A DNA stretch of 64,000 bases, taken from positions 26,935 through 90,934 of the forward strand of contig DAIOGO010000001.1 of the NCBI GenBank assembly GCA_036745195.1, in the 5' to 3' direction. This document shows, in pieces, positions 50,076 to 58,605 of this stretch (position 1 is the first letter of the stretch; the number at the start of each line of letters is the position of its first letter). Position numbers and translations under genes: made by a program. The stretch is from JBFHRE01 sp036745195 (GTDB taxonomy: Bacteria > Actinomycetota > Acidimicrobiia > Spongiisociales > ZC4RG35). A model generated the notes under the pieces. It saw only the letters and a program-made list of their open reading frames with translations. It did not search any database and was not told where the DNA came from.

Positions 50076-50867
50076 TCACGCCCGGGTCAGCCGAAACCCG
50101 TCCGGTTCGGCCACCACCAACCCCTCCGCCAGCAGCGAGTCGAGAGCCGCCTCAGATTGGTCATGCCGAACGGATTCCACCGGTCCCCCGGTGGCCAGCG
50201 CCTTGAGGATCATGGCCCGGGCCTGGCGGACCGAACCGCGATAGGTCGATTGCCGGGCGGGCGCTTGGTAGAAGCCGGGATCGCGGCACCACTCGCTGAC
50301 CGGGCAGCGTGCGCAATCAGGAGACGGTGTGCAGATGGAGGCCGCCAGATCCATCACCGCCTGGTTCCAGTCGCGGGCGGGGATGCCGTCCATCAACGGG
50401 GCAAACTCGCCAGGCCCGGCCGTTCTCCCCAGCCAGCGTCCCACCACCCGCCGCAGGTTGGTATCGATCGCCGGCACCGCCTGGTCGAAGGCGAAGCAGG
50501 CAACCGCCGCCGCGGTGTATGCGCCGACACCCGGGAGCCGGCGGAGCCCTTCCACCGTCGTCGGCCAGCCGTGCAACTCGATCAGCGCTGCGGCCCGCCA
50601 CAGATTGACGGCCCGTCGTTGGTAGCCGAGGTTGTCCCACGCCTCGATGACTGCAGCCAACTCGGCCGAGGCGAGCGAGGCGGGGGTAGGGAAGCGTTCG
50701 AGGAATCTACGGTGGGCAGCCACCACCCGCTCGATCTGGGTCTGCTGGGACATCACCTCGGAGACGAGGATCGACCAGGGCTCCTGCCGCCGGCGCCAGG
50801 GCAGGTCTCGAGAGTTGCCGAGGTACCAGTGGTGGAGTGCGCGATTGCGCGGCTCCGTTCGGTCCAC
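50076..50867 (-). CDS. mutY: A/G-specific adenine glycosylase MutY, short form
   Basis: 263 residues. HhH-GPD core with catalytic E37 (SEVMSQQTQ) and D135 (AIDTNLRR), helix-hairpin-helix LPGVGAYTAAAV near 111-122, and the [4Fe-4S] cluster Cys C179, C185, C188, C194. Removes A opposite 8-oxoG. The C-terminal NUDIX-like domain that reads 8-oxoG in most MutY proteins is absent; only about 70 residues with a winged-helix look follow. Starts two bases from the pknB stop, so it is probably the last gene of the fha-pstP-rodA-pbpA-pknB operon. Confidence 0.9.
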   Translation of the reverse strand: MDRTEPRNRALHHWYLGNSRDLPWRRRQEPWSILVSEVMSQQTQIERVVAAHRRFLERFPTPASLASAELAAVIEAWDNLGYQRRAVNLWRAAALIELHGWPTTVEGLRRLPGVGAYTAAAVACFAFDQAVPAIDTNLRRVVGRWLGRTAGPGEFAPLMDGIPARDWNQAVMDLAASICTPSPDCARCPVSEWCRDPGFYQAPARQSTYRGSVRQARAMILKALATGGPVESVRHDQSEAALDSLLAEGLVVAEPDGFRLTRA

Positions 50868-50868
50868 C

Positions 50869-52788
50869 TCAGCCCGGAGCGACGGTGGTCGGCGGCGAGG
50901 TTGTGGCCGGCGGCGGCGCCTTGCCCAGGTTGACTTGGACCGGGCTGCCCTTGGCCACGGTGGTGCCCGGCGCCACGCTCTGCTGGACCACCCGGTCGAT
51001 CAGGTTGGGATCGGTGACCTCGATCCTGGTGTCGGCCACCACCAGGTCGAGACCGAGACCGGCCAGGATGCTGGAGGCGGCATCGACCGTCTTTCCGGTC
51101 AGGTCCGGAACCAGCACCTGCTCCGGACCATCGGAGATCACGAGCACCACGGTGTCGCCCGCCTTCAACTCCGCACCCACCGGCGGCACTGTGCGGATGA
51201 TCATGCCGGCCACCACGTCGGGGTCGTTCTCGCGCTGGATCTCCCACACGAGCTTCAGCTGTGACAGCTTGGTGGTCGCCTCCAACTCGGTGAGCCCGCG
51301 CAGGTCGTCGAGAACCACCGTCTCGGGCCCGGCCGAGATCACCAGGTCGATGGGAGTCTCCGGTGGGGCGTCGGAGCCGGCCGGCGGATTCTGCGAGATG
51401 ACCGTCCCTGGCTCCTGGTCGGAAGTCGGATCCTCGGTGACTGCGCCGAGCTGGAAGCCCTGTGGCTCGATGAGTTGGGCGGCATCCGACAGGGCCAGTC
51501 CGTCGAGCCTGGGGACCCTGAACTGCTGGATGGCGCCGGCCACGATCACCTGCACCTCGCTACCCCTCGCCACCTGCTGGTCGGCCGGCGGTTCTGTCCG
51601 GATGACGGTCCCTTCGGCGAAGTCGGCGCTCTCCTCTGCGACGGGGATGGGAACCAATCCGGCAGCGCTGATCTGGCGGATGGCGTCGGCCTGGGTGAAC
51701 CCGATCACGTTCGGGACAGTGACGGTGTCACCCCCGATGCCCGGACCGTTCAAGAACCGGAACAACAGGAACACGAGCACGCCGAGGGTGGCAAGGAGGG
51801 CGAAGGTCCCTACCACGAACGCCAGGTTGGATGACGGCGCCTCTTCCAGTTCGCGGTAGGCCTCCTGGGGGGGAACGGTGGCGGGCGGAGGGGTGACGGG
51901 GATCATTCGCGTGGAGCCGGTGTCGGCGACAGGCGGGACGACCGCCGCAGCTTCGACCGTTCCATCCCCTTTGAGTACTCGCCACAGGTCCTTGCGGAAG
52001 TCTTCGGCCGTCTGGTAGCGGGCCATCGGGTCCTTGTTGAGGGCCTTGAGGACGATCGAGTCGAGACCGGCGGGCACATCCGGGTTGAGAGCGGAGGGAG
52101 GAGGAACCTCGCTCGAGACGTGCTGGTAGGCGACCGCCACCGGGCTGTCACCCCGGAAGGGGGGCTGGCCGGTGACCATCTCGTACAACACCACCCCGAG
52201 CGAATAGACATCCGAGCGCTCGTCGGCGGGTTGTCCCTGGGCCTGCTCCGGTGAGAAGTAAGTGGCTGTTCCGAGCACCGCCCCGGTCCGGGTCAACTCG
52301 GCAGAGTCGTCCCAGGCGCGGGCGATCCCGAAATCGGTGACCTTCACGGTGCCGTCGGCGGCGAGGAGGATGTTGCCCGGCTTGATGTCACGGTGCACCA
52401 ACCCGGCCCGGTGCGCCACCGACAGCGCCGCCGACACCTCGGCGGCGATCTCGACCGCCCGCCGCGGGAGTAGGGCGCCGGCCGAACGGAGCACCTCGCG
52501 CAATGAGCGGCCGTCGACCAGTTCCATCACGATGAAGTAGGTCGAGTCGAGCTGGCCCCAGTCGTAGATGCCGACGATGTTGGGATGGGTCAGGTTGGCG
52601 GCGGCCTGTGCCTCCCGCCGAAACCGCTTGACGAAGGCCTCGTCCGCCGAGAACTGCGAGTGGAGCACCTTGACGGCCACCTTGCGGCCGAGGAGACCGT
52701 CGCGCCCCTCGTACACGTCTGCCATTCCGCCGCGGGCGATGTGGGAGACGAGTTGGTAACGCTCGGTGAGAGAAAAGGGAAGTTCCAT
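50869..52788 (-). CDS. pknB: Ser/Thr protein kinase PknB with four PASTA domains
   Basis: 639 residues. Active kinase: Gly-loop ARGGMADVYEG, K40, HRD with D134, DFG with D152, and SPE. A Pro-rich juxtamembrane stretch is followed by one membrane helix (about 322-345), then four PASTA repeats (about 350-625), each starting with a VPN/VPR/VPD-type strand, which bind muropeptides. Controls peptidoglycan synthesis. The ATG at 52788 (MELPFSLTERYQLV) fits the family; an in-frame ATG at 52842 cannot be excluded as neither has a good ribosome site. No PknA paralogue follows. Confidence 0.95.
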   Translation of the reverse strand: MELPFSLTERYQLVSHIARGGMADVYEGRDGLLGRKVAVKVLHSQFSADEAFVKRFRREAQAAANLTHPNIVGIYDWGQLDSTYFIVMELVDGRSLREVLRSAGALLPRRAVEIAAEVSAALSVAHRAGLVHRDIKPGNILLAADGTVKVTDFGIARAWDDSAELTRTGAVLGTATYFSPEQAQGQPADERSDVYSLGVVLYEMVTGQPPFRGDSPVAVAYQHVSSEVPPPSALNPDVPAGLDSIVLKALNKDPMARYQTAEDFRKDLWRVLKGDGTVEAAAVVPPVADTGSTRMIPVTPPPATVPPQEAYRELEEAPSSNLAFVVGTFALLATLGVLVFLLFRFLNGPGIGGDTVTVPNVIGFTQADAIRQISAAGLVPIPVAEESADFAEGTVIRTEPPADQQVARGSEVQVIVAGAIQQFRVPRLDGLALSDAAQLIEPQGFQLGAVTEDPTSDQEPGTVISQNPPAGSDAPPETPIDLVISAGPETVVLDDLRGLTELEATTKLSQLKLVWEIQRENDPDVVAGMIIRTVPPVGAELKAGDTVVLVISDGPEQVLVPDLTGKTVDAASSILAGLGLDLVVADTRIEVTDPNLIDRVVQQSVAPGTTVAKGSPVQVNLGKAPPPATTSPPTTVAPG

Positions 52789-52860
52789 TGAACGGGGTGA
52801 TTCTAAGGGGTCACGACCGTGGTCCAATGCCAACCGGGTCATCGCCAGGGGCGGAGGCGC

Positions 52861-54312
52861 TCATCTCGCCAGCCACAACCGGATCAGTTCGCCGGCAATC
52901 GGGGCTGCCACCGAGCCACCGGTGCCGTCCTCACCCGAACCTCCGCCGTCTTCCACCAGCACGGCGATGGCGATGGAGGGGTTGTCGACCGGAGCAAACC
53001 CGATGAACCAGGCCTCGGGTGCCCCGCCGGTTCCCTGGGCGGTCCCGGTCTTGCCCGCCACTCTGACCCCGGGCACCGAGGCCCTTCCCCCGGTTCCGTT
53101 GGTGACCACTCGTTCCATCAAGTCGGTCATCACCGCCGCTGCCGCCGGCGACAGCGCCCGGCCCTCGACCACCGGGTCGAAAACCCGCTCGGTGACACCA
53201 TCGGCGTTGAAGATCTGACGGACCACGTAGGGGCGCATGGCCTCGCCCTGGTTGGCAATGGCGGCGGCCACCACCGCCATCTGCAGGGGTGTGGCGCGGA
53301 CGTCACGTTCGCCGATCCCGCTCTGACCGAGGGCGGCGTCGTCGTTGCGCAGCGACGCCTCCGGGAAGGTGGATTCGGCAGTGGTCCAGGGAAGGTCGAA
53401 CGGGCGATCGAAACCGAACGCCCCGGCGGTGGCGCCGACCGGCTGGGCGCCGAGTTGGATGGCGAGGTCGGCGAACACCGTGTTGCACGACCTGACGAAG
53501 GCGATCTGGAGGGTCACCGAATTGCCGTCCAGGCAGAGCCGATCCCCGAAGTTGGAGATGGTGGCGGTCGACCCGGGGAGGGGGAATTCGCTGACATCCG
53601 GGAACTCGGTCTCGGGGCTGGCAAACCCCGACTCGATCGCCGCCGCCGCCACGATGGTCTTGAAGGTCGACCCGGGGGCGTAGAGGCTGTTGCCGGCCCG
53701 GTCGATGAGCGGGGTGAGCGGGTCGTCGAGCAGTTGCTGGCGAGCCTCGACGGCCCCCGCGGCGGTGAGACGGTTGGGGTCGTAGGAGGGGGCGGATACG
53801 TAGGCGAGGATCTCGCCGGTGGACGGGTCGAGCGCCACCACCGCCCCCCGCTGACCGGCCAGGAGTTCGTAGGCCTTTCGCTGGAGGGTGGGATCGATCG
53901 ATACCTGGACGCTGCGCGGGCGGAGATCGCCGCCCAGGGCGGCGGCGATCAGGTCGGAGATCGTGAAGTCGCGCCGGGAGCGGAGTTCGTCGGCGAAGGT
54001 CCGCTCGACCCCCACGCTGCCCGCCAACAGGCTGGTGTACCCGACCACCGGGGCAAAAACCTCCCCTTCCGGGTATTTCCGGTCGTAGGAGGTGGGCTCC
54101 TGCGGGTTGGGGTCGGACCGGGCCAGCACGACACCGTCTCTGGTCACGATCACCCCCCGCTCCTTTCCACTCTCGCTCAGGGCGGTGCGGGTGTTGCGAG
54201 GGTCGTTGCGGTAGCGGTCGACCGCCAGCACCTGATACCAGGTGACTGCCCCCAACAGCATCCCGAACGCCACGAACAGGGCAACGGCCAGACGGCGGGT
54301 GGGTCGGTTCAC
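52861..54312 (-). CDS. pbpA: penicillin-binding protein PbpA (class B transpeptidase)
   Basis: 483 residues. N-terminal membrane anchor (about 8-28), dimerisation/NPBP region, then transpeptidase with SxxK S215-K218 (APGSTFK), SCN 275-277 and KTG from K421 (AGKTGTAQ). Partner transpeptidase of the RodA-type glycosyltransferase encoded next to it. GTG start overlaps the rodA stop (GTGA). Candidate target of PknB phosphorylation by analogy. Confidence 0.95.
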   Translation of the reverse strand: MNRPTRRLAVALFVAFGMLLGAVTWYQVLAVDRYRNDPRNTRTALSESGKERGVIVTRDGVVLARSDPNPQEPTSYDRKYPEGEVFAPVVGYTSLLAGSVGVERTFADELRSRRDFTISDLIAAALGGDLRPRSVQVSIDPTLQRKAYELLAGQRGAVVALDPSTGEILAYVSAPSYDPNRLTAAGAVEARQQLLDDPLTPLIDRAGNSLYAPGSTFKTIVAAAAIESGFASPETEFPDVSEFPLPGSTATISNFGDRLCLDGNSVTLQIAFVRSCNTVFADLAIQLGAQPVGATAGAFGFDRPFDLPWTTAESTFPEASLRNDDAALGQSGIGERDVRATPLQMAVVAAAIANQGEAMRPYVVRQIFNADGVTERVFDPVVEGRALSPAAAAVMTDLMERVVTNGTGGRASVPGVRVAGKTGTAQGTGGAPEAWFIGFAPVDNPSIAIAVLVEDGGGSGEDGTGGSVAAPIAGELIRLWLAR

Positions 54313-55598
54313 GTCGCCTCCTCGTGCGAGATCCGGGCGAGGAGGGCGATGAGGATGAAGTTTCCCACCAGCGACGACCCGCCGTATGACATGAAAGGCA
54401 GTGTGATCCCGGTCAGTGGAACCACCCGGAGCACACCCCCGATGATGAGGAAGGTCTGGATCCCCAGGGTCAAGGTGAGCCCGGTGGCCAGCAGCTTTCG
54501 ATACCGATCGCGGGACGAGAGGGCGATGCCGAATCCGGCGGCCACGATCAGCGCATACCCACAGAGCACCGCCACCGAACCGGCAAACCCGAACTCCTCG
54601 CCCACCGCCGCAAAGATGAAGTCGGTGATCGCCTGCGGGATCAGGTCGGGCCGGCCCTGTCCCGGGCCTGATCCGGCCAGGCTCCCGGTACCCAGCGCAA
54701 ACACCCCCTGCCCGACCTGATAGCCGGCTCCGGCGAAGTCCGAGAACGGGTCGAGCCAGGCGGTGACCCGGCGCTGGACGTGATCGAACAGCTGCCAGGC
54801 GACGAACCCGCCCGCCGCCATCAGCCCCAACCCGCCACTGAGATAACCCGACTGACCGGTGGCCGAGTAGATCAGCCCCACGAAGACGGAGAACAGAAGG
54901 AGGGAAGCGCCGAGGTCGCGTTGGGAGACGAGCACCCCCAGACTGCCGACCCAGATCAGCAGCAGCGGGAGCAACTGACGGGGCTCGGGAATCGAGACGA
55001 AACCGATCCTCCTTCGCGCCCCGGTCAGTGCCGGCTGGCGGTCGGCCAGGTAGGCGGCCAGGAATCCGACGAACGCCAGCTTCGCCAACTCGGCGGGCTG
55101 GAAACTGAGACCGGTGAATCCGAGTTGGACTTCGATCCATAACCGCGATCCGTTCACCTCCTTGCCTCGGATGACCCCCAGATCAGGCAGCAGGGGCATG
55201 AGCAGCAGCAGGACTCCGGAGAGGAACAGCACGTTGCGGTACCGGCGCAAGACCCCGACTCCCTTGCGGCCGGTCCAGGCCAGCACGATCACCGCTGCCA
55301 CTGCCCCGATCACAAGCCACCAACGCTGGAGTGAGGCCTTCTGCTGGTCGAGGCGGTACACCTCTATGAATCCGAAGGCGGCGACCAGGGCCACCGGGGG
55401 GAGGAGGGCGCTGGTGGCCTGAGGGGCAAATCGCCGGATGGCGATATGGACCAGGCCAAAGGCGAGCGCGAAGGTGAGGAAGGTGAGCCCGCTCTGGGCG
55501 TCGGCGGTCCCTCCTCTGGCGAATTCGACCAGCGCCACGCCAAAGGCAGTGAGAGCCGCGGCTCCCGCCAGGAGCGCGGCCTCGAGGTTGCGTGTCAT
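54309..55598 (-). CDS. rodA: RodA/FtsW-family peptidoglycan glycosyltransferase
   Basis: 429 residues with about twelve membrane helices; SEDS motifs include GSRLWIEVQLGFTGLSFQPAELAKLAFVGFLAAYLADRQ and near the C-terminus MSYGGSSLVGNF. Polymerises lipid II with PbpA during elongation. Overlaps pstP by four bases. The N-terminal helix pair is longer than in E. coli RodA, as in other actinomycetes. Confidence 0.94.
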   Translation of the reverse strand: MTRNLEAALLAGAAALTAFGVALVEFARGGTADAQSGLTFLTFALAFGLVHIAIRRFAPQATSALLPPVALVAAFGFIEVYRLDQQKASLQRWWLVIGAVAAVIVLAWTGRKGVGVLRRYRNVLFLSGVLLLLMPLLPDLGVIRGKEVNGSRLWIEVQLGFTGLSFQPAELAKLAFVGFLAAYLADRQPALTGARRRIGFVSIPEPRQLLPLLLIWVGSLGVLVSQRDLGASLLLFSVFVGLIYSATGQSGYLSGGLGLMAAGGFVAWQLFDHVQRRVTAWLDPFSDFAGAGYQVGQGVFALGTGSLAGSGPGQGRPDLIPQAITDFIFAAVGEEFGFAGSVAVLCGYALIVAAGFGIALSSRDRYRKLLATGLTLTLGIQTFLIIGGVLRVVPLTGITLPFMSYGGSSLVGNFILIALLARISHEEAT

Positions 55599-56311
55599 CG
55601 GGGCGTGGCCACCACGTCGATCACCACTGCGGTGATGTTGTCATGACCCCCCGCCCGATTGGCTTCGTCCACCAGACCCCAGGCGGCCTCTTCGGGGGAG
55701 GGTCTCGCCAGCTGCAGCCGTATCTCTTCTTCCGACAGCATCGAACTGACGCCGTCGGAGCAGAGCAGCAAGCGGTCGCCGGGGGCGACCGGCACGTCGA
55801 AAGCATCCACCTCGACGTCCGGCAGGAGCCCTAGAGCCCTCGTCAGCATGCTGCGCTGCGGATGGGTGGCGACCTCTTCGGGCGAGATCGAACCGGTACG
55901 CAGGTACTCGGCCATCACGGTGTGATCGACCGTCAGTTGGAGCAGATCGCCCGCGTGGATCAGATACGCCCGGCTGTCACCGACATGGGCAAAGCGAAAC
56001 GAGCCCTCGGGGTCGAACTCTGTCAGTGTCAGCGTCGTCCCCATTCCAGCCAGCCCCGGATCCGTGCGGGCGTGCTCGATGATTGCAAGGTTGGCGGCGG
56101 TCACTCGTTCGGCCGGGTCGGACGCGTCACGGCCGGCGGCGGCGATGGCGAGGCGCGAGGCGATCTCGCCGGCGGCATGGCCTCCCATCCCATCGGCCAC
56201 CATCAACACGGTCGGCTCACCGCTGCGGCCGGAACTGGCCGGGAAGACCGAGTCCTCGTTGTTGGTTCGGATACGGCCCTGGTGGGTGGCGACGGCCCAG
56301 ACGATGTTCAT
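55595..56311 (-). CDS. pstP: PP2C-type protein phosphatase PstP
   Basis: 238 residues, catalytic domain only. Metal-site motifs: NNEDSVF, VADGMGGHAAGE (about 38-49), HVGDSRAY, LCSDGVSS and GGHDNIT. Reverses PknB phosphorylation. Mycobacterial PstP has a membrane helix and an outside domain after the catalytic part; here they are missing, so the phosphatase is soluble. Confidence 0.94.
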   Translation of the reverse strand: MNIVWAVATHQGRIRTNNEDSVFPASSGRSGEPTVLMVADGMGGHAAGEIASRLAIAAAGRDASDPAERVTAANLAIIEHARTDPGLAGMGTTLTLTEFDPEGSFRFAHVGDSRAYLIHAGDLLQLTVDHTVMAEYLRTGSISPEEVATHPQRSMLTRALGLLPDVEVDAFDVPVAPGDRLLLCSDGVSSMLSEEEIRLQLARPSPEEAAWGLVDEANRAGGHDNITAVVIDVVATPR

Positions 56312-56721
56312 CGCACCTCCATGACCGTCTTGCCCACCTGGACCGAGTCGCCCCGGTTCAGGTCGACCGGGGCGGTGGCCCGGCGCCCGTTCACATATGT
56401 TCCGTTGGTACTGCCGAGGTCGGTGAGCACGAGTCTGCCGTCTTTGGTGGTGAGGCGGAGATGGAACTCGGAAGCGTAGGCGTCGTCCAGTTTCACGTCG
56501 GCCTGGTCGCTGCGACCGAGGACGACGGAGTCGCGCACGGTGAAGTCGAGACCGTTCTGGGTGTCCGAGCGCACCACCAACATCCGGGTTCCGGGTCGGC
56601 GACCCCGACCACCCTGGCGAAGGCCGAGGTGGGACGAGATCGAGCGGGCCACCTGCCAGATGAACAGATACACCAGGGCCAGGAAGATGAGACGGAGGGC
56701 GGTGAGGAGGAAGTCAGGCAT
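56308..56721 (-). CDS. fhaB: FHA-domain membrane protein FhaB
   Basis: 137 residues: a membrane helix at about 5-24 (LTALRLIFLALVYLFIWQVA), then an FHA domain with LGRSDQADVKLDD, SEFHLRLT and DLGSTNGTYVNG. Binds phosphothreonine; in mycobacteria FhaB/FipA helps place the division and elongation machinery. ATG at 56721 overlaps the fhaA end by eight bases. Confidence 0.92.
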   Translation of the reverse strand: MPDFLLTALRLIFLALVYLFIWQVARSISSHLGLRQGGRGRRPGTRMLVVRSDTQNGLDFTVRDSVVLGRSDQADVKLDDAYASEFHLRLTTKDGRLVLTDLGSTNGTYVNGRRATAPVDLNRGDSVQVGKTVMEVR

Positions 56722-57376
56722 GACGGGCCCTCTCGAATCGGAACCCGGCCTCACCCAGGACGACGTGTGATCCGACCGCCACCTCGACGCTGGTGCCGCC
56801 GATCGGAATGCCGTCGATCACAGTGCCGTTGGACGACCCCAGATCGCGGATCTGGATCCGCTCCGACTCCCGCCAGATCACGGCGTGGCGGCGGCTGGTG
56901 GCGTCGCTGGGGACGACCACGTCGCAATCCGACCCTCGACCGAGCACTGCGTAGTTGACCGCCACCGGCAGGGTTTCCCGGCCGACCAGGCGGGCCCAGG
57001 GGAGCCTCGGTCCCGGTCGGAACGAGGGGATGCACCGGATCGAGCCATGCGCAACCGAGATCTCGCTGCCGAGGGTCACCTCGACCGGCCCGTCGAGGCG
57101 CCAGCCACGCTCGAAGGCCGACTCCTCCACCAACCGGCCCAGTTCGCCGACCAGGCCGGCCGAATCTGCCGGAACGGGACATTCGTCCGGGTTGGCGAGG
57201 ATGTCGAAATGGTTGGGGGCGAGCAGCCCGAACTCGCCAGGTCGCGAGCCCAGGTCTGCCTCGCGCATGATGCGCGCCACCATCTCCACCGGGTGCAGTT
57301 GACCCCGGAACACCCGGGCGGCGGCCCCATCGAGCATGGCCTCGATGCGCATCTCGAGCTGGCGGAGAAGCTTCAT
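56714..57376 (-). CDS. fhaA: FhaA: DUF3662 plus FHA domain
   Basis: 220 residues. N-terminal DUF3662 (about 1-115, LLRQLEMRIEAMLDGAAARVFRGQLHPVEMVARIMREAD) and a C-terminal FHA domain (about 135-215) with LGRGSDCDVVVPSDATSRRHAV and DLGSSNGTVIDG. The long disordered linker found between them in mycobacteria is absent. In mycobacteria the FHA domain binds the phosphorylated MurJ pseudokinase domain; such a pseudokinase is encoded at 16614. First gene of the operon. Confidence 0.93.
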   Translation of the reverse strand: MKLLRQLEMRIEAMLDGAAARVFRGQLHPVEMVARIMREADLGSRPGEFGLLAPNHFDILANPDECPVPADSAGLVGELGRLVEESAFERGWRLDGPVEVTLGSEISVAHGSIRCIPSFRPGPRLPWARLVGRETLPVAVNYAVLGRGSDCDVVVPSDATSRRHAVIWRESERIQIRDLGSSNGTVIDGIPIGGTSVEVAVGSHVVLGEAGFRFERARHA

Positions 57377-57453
57377 CCCCGAGAACGGTACCCGTGATCC
57401 GCTCCTGTCCGGGAACCGGCTCCGGTCCCGCTTCCGGTGTTGTCGCGGGCCGC

Positions 57454-57459
57454 TAGGAT
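57454..57459 (+). promoter_or_regulatory. -10 element of tRNA-Leu
   Basis: TAGGAT 13 bp upstream of the tRNA-Leu 5' end; fits TANNNT. The space between this and fhaA (divergent) is the only room for both promoters. Confidence 0.5.
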
Positions 57460-57472
57460 GCCGATCCCACTC

Positions 57473-57556
<84 letters not shown>

Positions 57557-57557
57557 C

Positions 57558-58577
57558 TTGCTGCAAGACTCGTATCGCCGGCCGCGCCGCCGCCGTCGCC
57601 GTCTGGTCATCCCGATCGTTCTCACCGTTGTCGTCGGCTTCGGGCTGTTACTGGCTCTGACCACGGGAGGCAACGACAGCCCGCTCTACTCCGAGGAGTT
57701 GCGCAAGAGCACCGTCGAGCTGTCACTGAAGGCGGAAACGTACCGCAACCTGGTCCTGGCGATGGGAACTACCGACCGGGCCGTGCTCGACGAGACGACC
57801 ACCGCCATCCTCACCACGATCGGCGAGACCGAGCAACTGCTTTCGGAGGCCCCCGATGACCCCGCCTACGCCGCGCCGGTGGAGGTGCTGCGGCTGACGC
57901 TCGACCAATGGAGGATCGGTCTGGAGGCGTTGAGGACCGAAATCCTGGCGGTGGCGGACGACACTGCCGAACCGTTGCCGTCGGTGCGGTTGCTCAATTC
58001 GCTCATCGACATGAGGGGTGGTGATCGCCTGTTCCGTTCCTTCGTCGCCTCGATGGAGCGGGCCGACGTGACGCAACCGGTTTCGCCGTTTCCGGTAGTC
58101 GAGTTCGTCCCGGTCCAGATCGACATGAGCTCGCTTGGTGATGCCCTCCTCCTCGCCGCCTCCAATCCGGAGAGCCCGCTCAAGCTGCGGGCCGAGCTGG
58201 CACTCACCCAGGTCATCACCGAACCGGAGTTGATCGTCAACACCGATGGAGGGCTGGTGGTGACCGACACCGAATCACTCGTCGTCAAGGCAGTGGTGAG
58301 CAACGGGGGAAACACGGTCACAGAGCCCATCGAGCTGCTCCTCACCCTCCTGCAGGGGGGAGCAGTGGTGGCGGAGAGAACAGTCACGGTCGGGCCGGTG
58401 GGACCCGGTGCCCAGACCACGGTCGCCTTCGACGCTCTCGATGTCGTCCCCGGATCGGACTACGGACTCGTCGTGTCCCTCCCCATCAGCCCGGGTGAGG
58501 AGATCACCGAGGACAACCAGCGCGTCTTCGATTTCCGGGTGAATGAGCCGGTTTCGACCTCGACGACGGCGGCATGA
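57558..58577 (+). CDS. single-pass membrane protein of unknown function
   Basis: 339 residues. A very basic N-terminus (RRPRRRRRRL), one membrane helix (about 16-36, IPIVLTVVVGFGLLLALTT), then a long outside region. The first half looks helical with several Asp/Glu (40-180); the second half (about 215-335) resembles a beta-sandwich such as CARDB, with VVSNGGNTVTEPIELLLTLLQGG. Not recognised further. No ATG or GTG is available between the tRNA and the helix; TTG at 57558, one base after the tRNA 3' end, is the only reasonable start. It would make the mRNA begin at the processed tRNA end. Confidence 0.72.
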   Translation: MLQDSYRRPRRRRRRLVIPIVLTVVVGFGLLLALTTGGNDSPLYSEELRKSTVELSLKAETYRNLVLAMGTTDRAVLDETTTAILTTIGETEQLLSEAPDDPAYAAPVEVLRLTLDQWRIGLEALRTEILAVADDTAEPLPSVRLLNSLIDMRGGDRLFRSFVASMERADVTQPVSPFPVVEFVPVQIDMSSLGDALLLAASNPESPLKLRAELALTQVITEPELIVNTDGGLVVTDTESLVVKAVVSNGGNTVTEPIELLLTLLQGGAVVAERTVTVGPVGPGAQTTVAFDALDVVPGSDYGLVVSLPISPGEEITEDNQRVFDFRVNEPVSTSTTAA

Positions 58578-58605
58578 GGCAACTTCCCTACCATTCGCAC
58601 TGCTG

